Below, one piece after another: positions 53,545 through 63,487 of a stretch of DNA of 64,000 nt. Both the position numbers and the translations under genes were made by a program. The stretch covers positions 37,618-101,617 of the forward strand of contig DAOSWM010000004.1 in NCBI GenBank assembly GCA_035380045.1, written 5' to 3'. The DNA is from DAOSWM01 sp035380045 (lineage in GTDB: Bacteria > Bacteroidota > Bacteroidia > Bacteroidales > Tenuifilaceae). How positions within the stretch are numbered: the first letter of the stretch is position 1; every line of letters starts with the position of its first letter. The notes under the pieces were generated by a model. That model saw only the letters and a program-made list of their open reading frames with translations, ran no database searches and had not been told where the DNA came from.

Positions 53545-55023
53545 ATGAGTATCGGCACTTTTTGGAACAATATTATTGTTGCAAACATTTCAATTATACT
53601 TGTTGCAATATATTCCATTACAGTTTTATCAACTGCAATAATGGTTGTGCGCGAAAAACGGGACCCCCACAAAACCAGCACTTGGGTATTAATTCTTATT
53701 TTACTTCCCATTGTTGGTCTCATTTTTTACATATACTTCGGACAAACATTCAGGAAACAAAAAATATTCAGCAGGAAAGGAATTCGTGACCTGCAACAGA
53801 TTGAGACGATAAGTAAAACCCAACTTCTTAGCATAAAAAAAGAAAGGTATATACAAAATCCATCCATAGCAAAGAATATTAACATTATAACCCTGTTGCT
53901 GAATAACAGTAAAGCATTACTAACCGAGTACAATAAAATAGATCTTTTTCAAACCGGAGCCACCTCTTTCTCTGCAATAATTGAAGCAATCGAAAACGCA
54001 AAAAGCAGTGTCCATTTACAGTTCTATATTATAAGCGATGATGAAATTGGTAATAGGATTAAAGATTTATTGATAAAAAAAGCTAACGAAGGAGTTGAGG
54101 TAAGGTTAATATACGACGATGTGGGAAGCTGGAGCCTTCCTAGGAAATTTTTCCGACAATTACATGATGCGGGAGTGGAATTTTTTCCCTTTATGGAGGT
54201 TAAATTTCCTCTGTTAACAAGCAAAGTTAACTTTAGAAATCACAGAAAAATAATTGTAATTGATGGTATAATAGCGTTTATGGGTGGTATAAATATTGCA
54301 GACAGGTACCTCGTTGGTGACAAAAAACTTGGTCCTTGGTATGATACCATGCTTAGAATTGAGGGAGAGGCTGTTAATATGTTGCAGGTGGTTTTTATGG
54401 TTGACTGGTTTTTTGTGAGCAAAAAAGTATTAGCCGATAGGGAGAAGTACTTCCCCGATCATAAGGTTGAAAGTCAGCATTTTCTTCAGATAACATCTAG
54501 TGGTCCCGATTCCGATTGGGCTTCAATAATGCAAGCATTCTTTACAGCGATAACTAAAGCTACAAAGCATATATATATATCATCTCCTTACTTTATTCCC
54601 AATGAAAGTATTTTAACAGCCCTAAAAACAGCCTCGCTTAGTGGAGTTGATGTTAGAATTATGCTTCCTGGAAAATCCGACTCAACCGTAGTGTACTGGA
54701 GTTCAATGTCGTATGTTGCCGAGTTGCTTGAGGCTGGAATAAAAGTATATCTTTTCAATCGGGGATTCATTCATTCAAAAATAACTATGATTGATAGCGA
54801 TTTCAGCTCAGTAGGGTCAGCAAATATGGATATTCGTAGTTTTGAAGATAATTTTGAGGTGCTTGCAATGATTTATGATGTTGAATTCACCAAGAAACTT
54901 GAAAGTCAGTTTTTGAAAGATATGAAACGATGCAAAACCATTACAAGCAAAGATTGGAGTAAACGTTCTGTAAAACAGAACATGAAGGAATCGTTAGCGC
55001 GCCTTTTTAGCCCATTGTTTTAA
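53545..55023 (+). CDS. cls: Cardiolipin synthase (two PLD motifs)
   Basis: 492 residues: two N-terminal membrane helices (about 10-32 and 47-67), then two phospholipase D repeats with HxK motifs (NHRKIIVIDG and IHSKITMIDS) each followed by Gly/Ser-Asn (GGINIADRYL, GSANMDIRS). It condenses phosphatidylglycerol (or phosphatidylethanolamine) at the inner membrane to make cardiolipin. Length and start fit the family. Confidence 0.9.
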   Translation: MSIGTFWNNIIVANISIILVAIYSITVLSTAIMVVREKRDPHKTSTWVLILILLPIVGLIFYIYFGQTFRKQKIFSRKGIRDLQQIETISKTQLLSIKKERYIQNPSIAKNINIITLLLNNSKALLTEYNKIDLFQTGATSFSAIIEAIENAKSSVHLQFYIISDDEIGNRIKDLLIKKANEGVEVRLIYDDVGSWSLPRKFFRQLHDAGVEFFPFMEVKFPLLTSKVNFRNHRKIIVIDGIIAFMGGINIADRYLVGDKKLGPWYDTMLRIEGEAVNMLQVVFMVDWFFVSKKVLADREKYFPDHKVESQHFLQITSSGPDSDWASIMQAFFTAITKATKHIYISSPYFIPNESILTALKTASLSGVDVRIMLPGKSDSTVVYWSSMSYVAELLEAGIKVYLFNRGFIHSKITMIDSDFSSVGSANMDIRSFEDNFEVLAMIYDVEFTKKLESQFLKDMKRCKTITSKDWSKRSVKQNMKESLARLFSPLF

Positions 55024-55112
55024 AATTGGTTTGCCATTTCAAACATTAGGCACGATGTTTGGTAAACTAGCATTGATATTGAAATTTATTGTTTAACAAA
55101 ATTGATTAACAT

Positions 55113-55793
55113 ATGAAAAGGATTCTTTTGCTAGCTTCCATTCTGTTTTTTTTCCAGGTTTCTACACAAGCACAACTTTTTAGATTTGGTATAAAAGGTG
55201 GTGTTAGCTCATCGAAGTTTAGCGTTGATAAAACAATGCTTCAGGATATTCAAACTACCCAGGGTGTGAGAGATATCCTTATTGAACAGGGTGAATCAAA
55301 ATTGGGTCTCCATTTTGGTGTATTTGGACGCGTTCAAATTACAGGTCTGTTTATTCAACCTGAACTTCTTTTTACACAAACCCGAGGTGAGTTTGTGGTT
55401 AACGAGGTTGACCCTTCAAACACTCAGCAAACTATTGAAAGTATCGCAGAACAGAAGTTCAATAAGTTCGATATACCTGTGATGATTGGTTGGAAATTTG
55501 GACCTGCTCGTGTTGGATTAGGGCCAGTGGCTTCGGTAATGCTTAGCGAAAAAGACGGTTTAATGGATAAAATCAATAATTTATCGGATGAAACGGTTGA
55601 ATCGGGCTTAAATAAAGCTGTTTTTGGTTACCAGGTAGGGGTTGGTCTCGATATACTAAAATTTGCAACCCTCGACTTAAAATATGAGGGTAACTTAAGT
55701 AAGTTGGGAGAATCAATTACTATTGGGGATCAGAATTTTGCATTCGACCAGCGAAACCCACAGTTTATTGTTAGTTTGGGTATTTTCTTTTAA
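55113..55793 (+). CDS. Outer-membrane beta-barrel (PorT/opacity-like) protein
   Basis: 226 residues: signal peptide (ends near STQAQ), eight or so amphipathic strands, and a C-terminal aromatic residue (FIVSLGIFF). It matches the small Bacteroidota outer-membrane beta-barrel family (porT-like). Function is unknown. A strong terminator follows. Confidence 0.78.
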   Translation: MKRILLLASILFFFQVSTQAQLFRFGIKGGVSSSKFSVDKTMLQDIQTTQGVRDILIEQGESKLGLHFGVFGRVQITGLFIQPELLFTQTRGEFVVNEVDPSNTQQTIESIAEQKFNKFDIPVMIGWKFGPARVGLGPVASVMLSEKDGLMDKINNLSDETVESGLNKAVFGYQVGVGLDILKFATLDLKYEGNLSKLGESITIGDQNFAFDQRNPQFIVSLGIFF

Positions 55794-55809
55794 CATATTT
55801 TTCAAGATG

Positions 55810-55840
55810 AACGGGTCGTGAATATTTTACGGCCCGTTTT
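55810..55840 (+). terminator. Rho-independent terminator after the beta-barrel gene
   Basis: AACGGGTCGT (55810-55819) pairs with ACGGCCCGTT (55829-55838), 10 bp with one G-T pair, followed by TTTT. Confidence 0.8.
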
Positions 55841-55930
55841 ATTGTAACTTAAAAATATATCATTAATTTTAGCAACTGTATAAGCAATCATGTAACATTT
55901 ATCTTGGCCGATAAGTAACAAAATCTTTTC

Positions 55931-57382
55931 ATGCAGCCTTTACTGTTCATTACTCTTGAAATTAGTTTGCTAATAGAAATTTTCTTGGCAGCAATGGTTG
56001 TTATTACCCTCTATTACTTGCATAAAAATAGAAAACAGAATAAAAAATTACAAACAGATATTTTTATCATCAAAAACACCAGCTCTAGAGTAAATGTTGC
56101 ATACGAAGAACTTCTCGAAAAATTCAAAAGTCTCGAAAACCAGAAAAACGAGTTATCAAACCTACTCTCGCTTCAACTTGCAGAACAGTCAACACTAAAA
56201 GAAGAATTAAAACGAGCCGTACAAACAGCTGAAGAAGCTGATATGCTAAAGTCGAATTTTTTAGCAAACATGAGCCATGAAATTCGAACTCCAATGAATG
56301 GAATTTTGGGCTTTGCCCAGCTAATGCAATCGGAGGAGATGGATAGGGATAAGCACGATAGGTATCTTGATATTATCTGTCACAACGGAACTATGCTGGT
56401 GAATCTTATCGATGATATCATGGATATTTCGAAAATTGAAGCTGGACAGCTTGCCCTTAGTAAGGTTAAGGTGAATTTAGATAACCTGATGTTCGATCTT
56501 TACACTTTCTTCAACGAAATAAAGTTTAAGCAAGAAAAAGAGCATATTACAATTAGGCTGTTAAACCTTAATGATGATGAAAATAGTGTGTTCTACTCTG
56601 ACGAGCAACGTATTCGACAAATTCTATCGAACTTAATTGGGAATGCACTAAAATTTACTGAAAAAGGCTTCGTTGAGTTTGGTTACATAAACGATGTAAA
56701 CGAAAGGAGCATAAAATTTTTTGTACGCGATACAGGAATTGGTATTCCTCCCGAGAAACTTGATATTATTTTTGAGCGCTTCCGTCAGGTTCAGGAAGGT
56801 TCAACCAGAAGGTATGGTGGAACAGGTATTGGACTCTATATTAGTAAGCATATAGTTGATTTAATGGGAGGTAAGTTATGGGTTGAATCGAAACTAAATG
56901 TTGGAACAATTTTTAATTTCACGCTTCCTTACGAAAGCATGAAGGAGCATACCGACAATACTAAAGTATTTCAACCAATTAATAAAGAATACGATTGGAG
57001 TAGAAAAGTTATTCTTGTTGCGGAGGATGTGGAAACCAACTACCATTTTCTAAATGCAGTTTTAGCAAAAACAAACGCTAAATTAATTTGGGCCAGTGAC
57101 GGGGAGGAAGCAGTTCAATTATGTGCTGGAAACGATCAGGTAGATGTTGTGCTTATGGATGTTCAAATGCCAAAACTTAATGGCTATGAAGCTGCATCGC
57201 AAATTAAGCAACATAATCCAAATATTCGTATCATTGCCCAAACTGCGTACGCCATGCCAAACGACAACATTAAGTGTATTGAAGCAGGCTGCGACGATTA
57301 CATTTCTAAACCAATTAACACGGGTTTACTCCTCGAAAAAATCGATTATCAACTACAGGGATTATTCAAATTTCACCAATAG
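55931..57382 (+). CDS. Hybrid sensor histidine kinase/response regulator
   Basis: 483 residues: one N-terminal membrane helix (about 6-30), a coiled coil (about 35-105), HisKA with NMSHEIRTPMNGILGFAQLM (His near residue 117), HATPase_c (NLIGNALKFTEKG, DTGIGIPPEKL, GGTGIGLYIS) and a receiver domain (about 360-475) with phospho-acceptor Asp in VLMDVQMPK and ISKP. The sensory input is minimal. Its last 17 bp overlap the convergent kdsA gene. Confidence 0.9.
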   Translation: MQPLLFITLEISLLIEIFLAAMVVITLYYLHKNRKQNKKLQTDIFIIKNTSSRVNVAYEELLEKFKSLENQKNELSNLLSLQLAEQSTLKEELKRAVQTAEEADMLKSNFLANMSHEIRTPMNGILGFAQLMQSEEMDRDKHDRYLDIICHNGTMLVNLIDDIMDISKIEAGQLALSKVKVNLDNLMFDLYTFFNEIKFKQEKEHITIRLLNLNDDENSVFYSDEQRIRQILSNLIGNALKFTEKGFVEFGYINDVNERSIKFFVRDTGIGIPPEKLDIIFERFRQVQEGSTRRYGGTGIGLYISKHIVDLMGGKLWVESKLNVGTIFNFTLPYESMKEHTDNTKVFQPINKEYDWSRKVILVAEDVETNYHFLNAVLAKTNAKLIWASDGEEAVQLCAGNDQVDVVLMDVQMPKLNGYEAASQIKQHNPNIRIIAQTAYAMPNDNIKCIEAGCDDYISKPINTGLLLEKIDYQLQGLFKFHQ

Positions 57383-58190
57383 CTTTTCTTATTTTAACTA
57401 GGTTTGTTAATAATACTTCTAACCTATCGAGCCGAAGCATGTTGGCTCCATCGGACAGCGCTTTGCTTGGTTCTGGATGTGTTTCAATAAAAATTCCGTC
57501 TGCTCCGGTTGCTATTGCTGCCCTTGAAAGGGTTTCGATTAGCTCGGGTTTTCCACCGGTAACGCCAGAACTCTGGTTTGGCTGCTGTAACGAGTGAGTA
57601 ACGTCAACCACAACCGGGTATCCGAACGATTTCATGGTTGGAATCCCGCGGAAATCCACAACCAAATCCTGATAACCAAAGGTTGTCCCTCTTTCGGTTA
57701 ACATTATGTTTTTATTTCCTGTTTCAAACACTTTATCTGCAGCAAATTTCATTGAATCGGGCGACACGAATTGTCCTTTCTTAATATTCACAAACTTACC
57801 TGTTTCGCCGGCTGCGTGTAGCAAATCGGTTTGTCGGCATAGAAATGCAGGAATTTGAAGAATATCAACGTATTTCGCAGCAATTTCAGCTTCCTGAGCC
57901 GTGTGAATATCGGTAACAATGGGCAACTCGAAATCGGTTGCGATTTTAGCAAGAATTTCCAGCGCCTTTTCATCGCCAATGCCTGTGAAGGAGTCGCTGC
58001 GCGAACGGTTGGCTTTACGGTACGAAGCCTTAAAAACGTATGGAATTTCTAGTTTCTCGGTAATGGCCTTAACGGTTCTTGCAATATCGCGCGTTAGGCT
58101 TTCGTTCTCAACAACACATGGGCCTGCCAGAAGGAAAAAATTTCCCTTGTCGATGTTTTTAATGTGTTTTATCGATTGAAGTATGTTCAT
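57366..58190 (-). CDS. kdsA: KdsA, 3-deoxy-8-phosphooctulonate synthase
   Basis: 274 residues, the normal length. Motifs: FFLLAGPCVVE near the N-terminus, KASYRKANRSRSDSF, VTDIHTAQEA, CRQTDLL, TERGTTFGYQDLVVDFR and VVDVTHSLQQPN. It joins arabinose 5-phosphate to phosphoenolpyruvate in Kdo synthesis for lipopolysaccharide. rarA ends 11 bp upstream. Confidence 0.93.
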   Translation of the reverse strand: MNILQSIKHIKNIDKGNFFLLAGPCVVENESLTRDIARTVKAITEKLEIPYVFKASYRKANRSRSDSFTGIGDEKALEILAKIATDFELPIVTDIHTAQEAEIAAKYVDILQIPAFLCRQTDLLHAAGETGKFVNIKKGQFVSPDSMKFAADKVFETGNKNIMLTERGTTFGYQDLVVDFRGIPTMKSFGYPVVVDVTHSLQQPNQSSGVTGGKPELIETLSRAAIATGADGIFIETHPEPSKALSDGANMLRLDRLEVLLTNLVKIRKAIGEI

Positions 58191-58201
58191 GGTTTAATGT
58201 T

Positions 58202-59479
58202 TTACTTACTGTACTTTTTGCCCCAAAGTTTTTGCTGCAGTGCAGCAATCTCTTTTTCGCGGGGGTTATCCTGACTGGTGTAGAATACTTTTCCTGTAAT
58301 TTCCTGGGGAAGAAATTCCTGCTCAACGAAGTTCCCAGCATAGCTGTGCGCGTACTTGTAGTTTTCGCCGTACCCGAGTTCCTTCATCAGCTTGGTTGGC
58401 GCATTCCTGATATGAAGAGGAACCGATAAATCGCCCGTTTCGCGAACAAACTGCTGAGCATCGTTAATGGCCTGGTAGGCAGAGTTGCTCTTGGGGCTGG
58501 TTGCTAGGTATATTGTTACCTCTGAAAGTATGATTCTCGATTCTGGCCAGCCTATTACCGAAATAGCCTGAAAGCAATTGTTTGCAAGTAGAAGCGCGTT
58601 GGGGTTTGCCAACCCGATGTCCTCGGCAGCAAGAATAAGCAACCTGCGGGCAATGAATTTAGGATCCTCACCGCCCTCAATCATTCGCGCCAGCCAGTAA
58701 ACCGCAGCATGAGGATCACTACCTCGTATGGATTTAATGAATGCTGAGATAATATCGTAGTGCTGCTCACCGCTTTTATCATACTTTGCAATATTCTCCT
58801 GTAGTTTCTCGGTTACAATTTTGTTCGTAATTTGAATGTTTTCAGAATCCTGAGAAAGAATAACAAGCTCCAATATGTTAAGTAATTTCCGGGCATCGCC
58901 CCCTGAAAAACGGAACAGGGCTTCGGTTTCAGAAATGGTAATTTCTAACTGTTTCAGATCGTAGTCGGTAGTTAATGCCCTGTGTAAAAGTTGCTCCAAC
59001 TCGTTCTTTTCAAGCGATTTTAGTATGTAAACCTGGCAGCGCGATAGGAGGGGTGTAATAACCTCAAATGAAGGATTTTCGGTTGTAGCGCCAATTAGCG
59101 TTACAATGCCCTGCTCAACTGCGCCTAGAAGTGAATCCTGCTGCGATTTACTGAACCGATGGATTTCATCGATAAAAAGAATGGGAGGAGGATTGTTGAA
59201 AAACTTCTGCGATTTGGCCTTTTCAATTACATCGCGAATGTCCTTAACTCCCGAATTAATTGCGCTTAGTATGTGGAATGGTCGGTTTAACGTGTTGGCA
59301 ACAATTTTGGCGAGCGTAGTTTTTCCCACTCCGGGAGGTCCCCAAAGAATGAACGATGAGAGATTTCCGCTTTCTATCATTTGCCGTAAAACGCTTCCCT
59401 CGCCAACTAAATGGGTTTGACCAATAAACTCATCGAGGCTTTTAGGGCGTAAACGTTCGGCAAGCGGAATGTTTTGCAT
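58202..59479 (-). CDS. rarA: RarA/MgsA recombination-associated AAA+ ATPase
   Basis: 425 residues. Clamp-loader-like N-terminus (PLAERLRPKSLDEFIGQTHL), Walker A GPPGVGKTT, Walker B LFIDEIHRF, sensor 1 GATTENPSFEV, and the MgsA C-terminal domain (RGSDPHAAVYWLARMIEGGEDPKFIARRL). It acts at stalled replication forks. Length and start fit the family; kdsA follows 11 bp downstream. Confidence 0.93.
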   Translation of the reverse strand: MQNIPLAERLRPKSLDEFIGQTHLVGEGSVLRQMIESGNLSSFILWGPPGVGKTTLAKIVANTLNRPFHILSAINSGVKDIRDVIEKAKSQKFFNNPPPILFIDEIHRFSKSQQDSLLGAVEQGIVTLIGATTENPSFEVITPLLSRCQVYILKSLEKNELEQLLHRALTTDYDLKQLEITISETEALFRFSGGDARKLLNILELVILSQDSENIQITNKIVTEKLQENIAKYDKSGEQHYDIISAFIKSIRGSDPHAAVYWLARMIEGGEDPKFIARRLLILAAEDIGLANPNALLLANNCFQAISVIGWPESRIILSEVTIYLATSPKSNSAYQAINDAQQFVRETGDLSVPLHIRNAPTKLMKELGYGENYKYAHSYAGNFVEQEFLPQEITGKVFYTSQDNPREKEIAALQQKLWGKKYSK

Positions 59480-59702
59480 TCAAATTACTTTTATACAAAG
59501 GTAACTCTTTTACGAGAATCTTCAATTAATGAAAATGATATACGAGTAATAAAAACAGTAATATTGAAACATAGTTTAAACATGAAAAAAATGTATAATT
59601 TGCTATACGTATCGATAAATATTGTATATTTCTTAAGTTTTTTTGGAACAAATTGAATTAAAATTGTTGTTATAATATTGCTAACAATAAAAAATACCAG
59701 CT

Positions 59703-60773
59703 ATGAAACCACAAGGAAAAAAACTTCTATTTACGTTGGCTTTAACAGCACTGTTTGGCTATAGTTCATTTGCACAGCAACAGGTTGCCGAATTTCTCAA
59801 ATTTGACTTAAATGATGCACAAAAGCTGGGTGATGCCTACATTCAACCTTTTGGTAAAATGTTTGGCAATTCATTAAATGGAGGATGGTATCAGGCAGCG
59901 CGTCCTCACAAACTATTTGGTTTTGATTTAACTTTTACCACGGTTGTTTCGTTGCCCTTCCCCGATGAAAAAACTTTCGATTTTAATTCGTTAGGACTTT
60001 CCAGCTCATTAGTTCTTGCCAATCCTGAAAATAACATATCTCCAAGCTTAACAGGGAAGGGAGATGGCATTGGGATTAACTATACTACAACAATAGAAGG
60101 TACCCAACTTTCAGTACCTATTACTTTACCGAAAGGCGCAAACCTGCTATTTACACCTATGCCTTTTGTGCAGGGTAGTATTGGACTTCCCTATCACAAT
60201 GAGTTAACCGTTAGGTTTTTCCCTTCAGTTGAAATTCCCAAAGTAGGCAGAATGGAAATGTGGGGTGTTGGGCTAAAAAATGAGTTTAAGGAGTTTATAC
60301 CCGGATTGAAAATGGTACCTATTGATTTATCGTTGATGGTTGGATACACAAAATTCTCAAGCCAATTTAACGTTAGCTACAAGCCTGACGCTGCTAACAT
60401 TAACAATAATCCTAGCTACCCTTCACTGTCTGAGTTTAGCGATCAGAAACTAGGACTTGATGCCAATGGAATAACCGCAAGGGTTCTTGTGGGTAAATCT
60501 ATTCCCATTCTTTCCGTTTATGCTGGTTTGGGTTATAGCTACGCAAAAACCGATTTCGGATTAACTGGGCTCTACCCTCTGTCGATAAATGAAAACGGAG
60601 AGCCAACAAATATCATTACTGCCGAGGACCCCTTAAACTTCAATTTTGTTTACAATGATTTTAGTGCCAACTTAGGCTTCAGGTTGCGTTTCGGAGTTAT
60701 TGCATTTAATGTTGATTACACATTGTCAAAGTATCCTTTATTTGCAGCAGGATTTGGTATAAGTTTCAGATAA
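59703..60773 (+). CDS. DUF6588-like outer-membrane protein
   Basis: 356 residues: signal peptide (ends near SSFAQ), a conserved region (GDAYIQPFGKMFGNSLNGGWYQAARPHKLFGFDLTFTTVVS) and barrel-like strands with a final Phe-Arg end (FGISFR). I recognise the family as DUF6588-like with moderate confidence; function unknown. Confidence 0.65.
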   Translation: MKPQGKKLLFTLALTALFGYSSFAQQQVAEFLKFDLNDAQKLGDAYIQPFGKMFGNSLNGGWYQAARPHKLFGFDLTFTTVVSLPFPDEKTFDFNSLGLSSSLVLANPENNISPSLTGKGDGIGINYTTTIEGTQLSVPITLPKGANLLFTPMPFVQGSIGLPYHNELTVRFFPSVEIPKVGRMEMWGVGLKNEFKEFIPGLKMVPIDLSLMVGYTKFSSQFNVSYKPDAANINNNPSYPSLSEFSDQKLGLDANGITARVLVGKSIPILSVYAGLGYSYAKTDFGLTGLYPLSINENGEPTNIITAEDPLNFNFVYNDFSANLGFRLRFGVIAFNVDYTLSKYPLFAAGFGISFR

Positions 60774-60792
60774 AAAGTTTAGCAAAAAAAGA

Positions 60793-60940
60793 GGCTGTCT
60801 CAAAAGTCTAATGTAAAGGGATAAGTTTGAAAATCAGGTTTACCCCTACCCTTAAGGGAGCCTGATTTTCAGCACTTTCCCTTTAGGGATCAAGGGTGAA
60901 AAAGTGATGAAAATCAGACAAAAAGACTTTTGAGACAGCC
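60793..60940. mobile_element. Small element with 17-bp perfect terminal inverted repeats
   Basis: GGCTGTCTCAAAAGTCT (60793-60809) and its exact complement (60924-60940) enclose 114 bp with an internal AAAATCAGG/CCTGATTTT (60830-60838, 60861-60869) and CCCTTAAGGG. Ends of this type resemble those of some Bacteroidota insertion sequences. It could be a MITE and also serves as a terminator between convergent genes. Confidence 0.65.
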
Positions 60941-60946
60941 ACATTT

Positions 60947-63316
60947 TTATTTCTTGTTTCCATTCTCCTTGTCTCTTTCCGCATCAATAGCTTCTTCCTC
61001 ATTAACATTAGCAAACTCTGAGATATCGTGTGCAATTTTCAGAATTTTTATTACCTCATGGTTTTCGTTAAATATTGGTGAGTAGGTTTCGATAAAAGTG
61101 AAAACCTTATTGCCCATGGTTACCCTGCTGGTTTCCTTTTTAATTATTCCGTTTCGGAGGTTATCCCAGAAAAGGTTGTACTCCTTAAGTTGCTTTTCGT
61201 TCATCATGAGGTTATCGGAGTGATGAGTCCCAATAATCTGTTCGGCAGACTGGTTGGTAAGAGCCAGGTAGGCATCGTTCACCGAGGTGATAATTCCTTT
61301 GGGGTCGTACTCAATAACAAAACTTGAAGCGTGTAAGGCTTTTATTAAGCTTTCCATTTCGGCTGTTTTTCTGGCTGCTTCTTCCTGTGTTGCCTGCAGT
61401 TCTTCCATATTTTGGCGCATTTCCTCTTCCTGTGAGCTGAGCTCCTCCGATTTAATCCGCGACTCTTCAAGCAGTTTTACCGTTTTAATGTTGATTTTAA
61501 CGGTTGAAACGGTAGCTGCAACACTTTCTCCAATTTTTTCAACGAAATCTATAATGTGCTTTTCAAATACGTTAAAGCTGGCAAGTTCAATTACTCCATG
61601 AACATTTTCGTTCAATTTAAGAGGAACGATAAGTAAGCATGAAGGAGCATCGTCTCCTAAACCCGAAGCAATTTGTATGTAATCGCTTGGGATTTCTGTC
61701 ATGTATATTGTTTCACGTTCCTGTGCGCAACGTCCAATAAGCCCCTCGCCAATTTCAACCCTTTTTTCGATGAATTTTCTTCTTTCGTAGGCATACGAGG
61801 CAACCAGTTCAAAGTGAATGTCATTCTTTTTCTCATCATTCAACAGGAACATGGCGCCAACATTTGCATCGATGTACTTAACCAGGTTACTAATTAGCTG
61901 GTACGAAAATTCGGTCATGTTGTCGTTGTTCTGTCGAAGAATTTCAGCAAATTTTGCCATCCCCGATGTTGCCCAGTTTATCTTTTCGTCTTCCTTTCTA
62001 CGTAGCTCCTCCTGCTCATTGGCAAACTGCAGACTTTTTCTCATCTCGAGCAGCGATTTACCCAGCATATCGCTTTCGCTTAACGTTTCGTAGTTAACTT
62101 CAAGGTGACCTTTGCCTATTTCGTTGGCAAAATTTACAGTTTTTGATAAACCATCGATAAGCGTGTTCATTGAGTTGCTTATCTCCTCAATCTCATCGCC
62201 TGTATTAACTTCTAACTTATTGTCTTTCTTGATGTTTCCTTTTGCAAGTTCTCCCAGTATCGATTTCACTTTAAGTAATGGACGAGTAATGCTTATTGCT
62301 ATAATTAAAATGATGAAAGCCAAAACAACAAGTCCTATGATGCTAATTATTAGTGAATTTTTTGAAATGCTTTTTGCTTCTGTAAGAAGCACTTCAGTGG
62401 GTGTTACGATACCTAGCGACCAAGGATTCTCTGTTTTTCCTATTGAAATTGATGCGAATGTTGCGTAGTACTCAATATTTGTAGTAGAGTCGGTAAATAA
62501 AAACGAAAAGTTTTCGCCGGCTTTAACCCGTTCGTTAATATTATGTATTTCATTCTCTTTAGGGAAAATATTTTCAAAAGGTTTTCCTAGTTGTTCATAA
62601 TCGGGGAAGGAGACTATTGTGCTATTGTTTGAGAGCATAATAGCATAGCTACCTTCAAATGGATTGATTTGATTACCAATGATTTGGTATCTTGAAAGTT
62701 CGATATCCAACCCGAAAAGACCTCGAAAAACTCCGTTTTCAATAATGGGAACAGCTGTACTGGCCTCGAGTAGCTGCTCACTAGTTTCGGTATATGAGAA
62801 CCAGTAGGGATCCATCATGGTTTCCTGCTTCGAAACTTTGATATTGTGGTATCCGCCGCCAATAGCATCTCCATCTAGGTTTAGCGTGTCCTGCTTGTAT
62901 TTAAGTACTCCATTCTCACGGTAGTAGGTAAACCTGTATCTGCCATAATCCTTTTTGTAGGAGCTGTCAAGCGCATTCACTTCCCAGCTAACCCAAACTG
63001 ATAAAAAGTTCGGATTTTCAACTGCAATGCCATGCATAATTCTATTGAAAGTTTCAACCCTTTTCCGTTCGGGAATGCTTCTGAAATCTTTCATTGATTG
63101 TGCCATCGCACGAGTTATATCCATATCGGAGTTAAGCGATGTTCTGATAAGATTTGCATTTTCACGCACATAGGCATCTGCCAACTCGTGGGCATCTCTA
63201 AGTGATATAGTTCGAAGTTTGTATACAAGATATCCTACCGAAATGCCATACGTAATAATGGATATAAACAATACAGAAAGGAGAAGTTTACTCCTAATTT
63301 TCATGCGGATTTTCAT
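60947..63316 (-). CDS. Cache-HAMP-GAF-PAS sensor without an output domain
   Basis: 789 residues: N-terminal helix, a periplasmic double-Cache domain (about 35-310, with GGYHNIKVSKQETMMDPYW), a second helix (about 325-345), HAMP (ISITRPLLKVKSILGELAKGNI), coiled coil, GAF (about 450-590), coiled coil (KSEELSSQEEEMRQNMEELQATQEEAARK, like a chemoreceptor/PAS linker) and a terminal PAS (about 655-775). No kinase, GGDEF or methyl-accepting domain follows, so output must be through a partner. Confidence 0.83.
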   Translation of the reverse strand: MKIRMKIRSKLLLSVLFISIITYGISVGYLVYKLRTISLRDAHELADAYVRENANLIRTSLNSDMDITRAMAQSMKDFRSIPERKRVETFNRIMHGIAVENPNFLSVWVSWEVNALDSSYKKDYGRYRFTYYRENGVLKYKQDTLNLDGDAIGGGYHNIKVSKQETMMDPYWFSYTETSEQLLEASTAVPIIENGVFRGLFGLDIELSRYQIIGNQINPFEGSYAIMLSNNSTIVSFPDYEQLGKPFENIFPKENEIHNINERVKAGENFSFLFTDSTTNIEYYATFASISIGKTENPWSLGIVTPTEVLLTEAKSISKNSLIISIIGLVVLAFIILIIAISITRPLLKVKSILGELAKGNIKKDNKLEVNTGDEIEEISNSMNTLIDGLSKTVNFANEIGKGHLEVNYETLSESDMLGKSLLEMRKSLQFANEQEELRRKEDEKINWATSGMAKFAEILRQNNDNMTEFSYQLISNLVKYIDANVGAMFLLNDEKKNDIHFELVASYAYERRKFIEKRVEIGEGLIGRCAQERETIYMTEIPSDYIQIASGLGDDAPSCLLIVPLKLNENVHGVIELASFNVFEKHIIDFVEKIGESVAATVSTVKINIKTVKLLEESRIKSEELSSQEEEMRQNMEELQATQEEAARKTAEMESLIKALHASSFVIEYDPKGIITSVNDAYLALTNQSAEQIIGTHHSDNLMMNEKQLKEYNLFWDNLRNGIIKKETSRVTMGNKVFTFIETYSPIFNENHEVIKILKIAHDISEFANVNEEEAIDAERDKENGNKK

Positions 63317-63487
63317 AACAAATCGAAATGGGTTTACGAATACTTACTAGCTAATCCAATCTGTGAAAATACACTAATTTTTGCATATTCAAAAAAAAGT
63401 GTTGCCAATTTTATAGGGGTATTTTTTTGAAATAAACTTTAACCTTTTTAAAACATCTATAGAAATAAATTACTCAAACAAAATATT

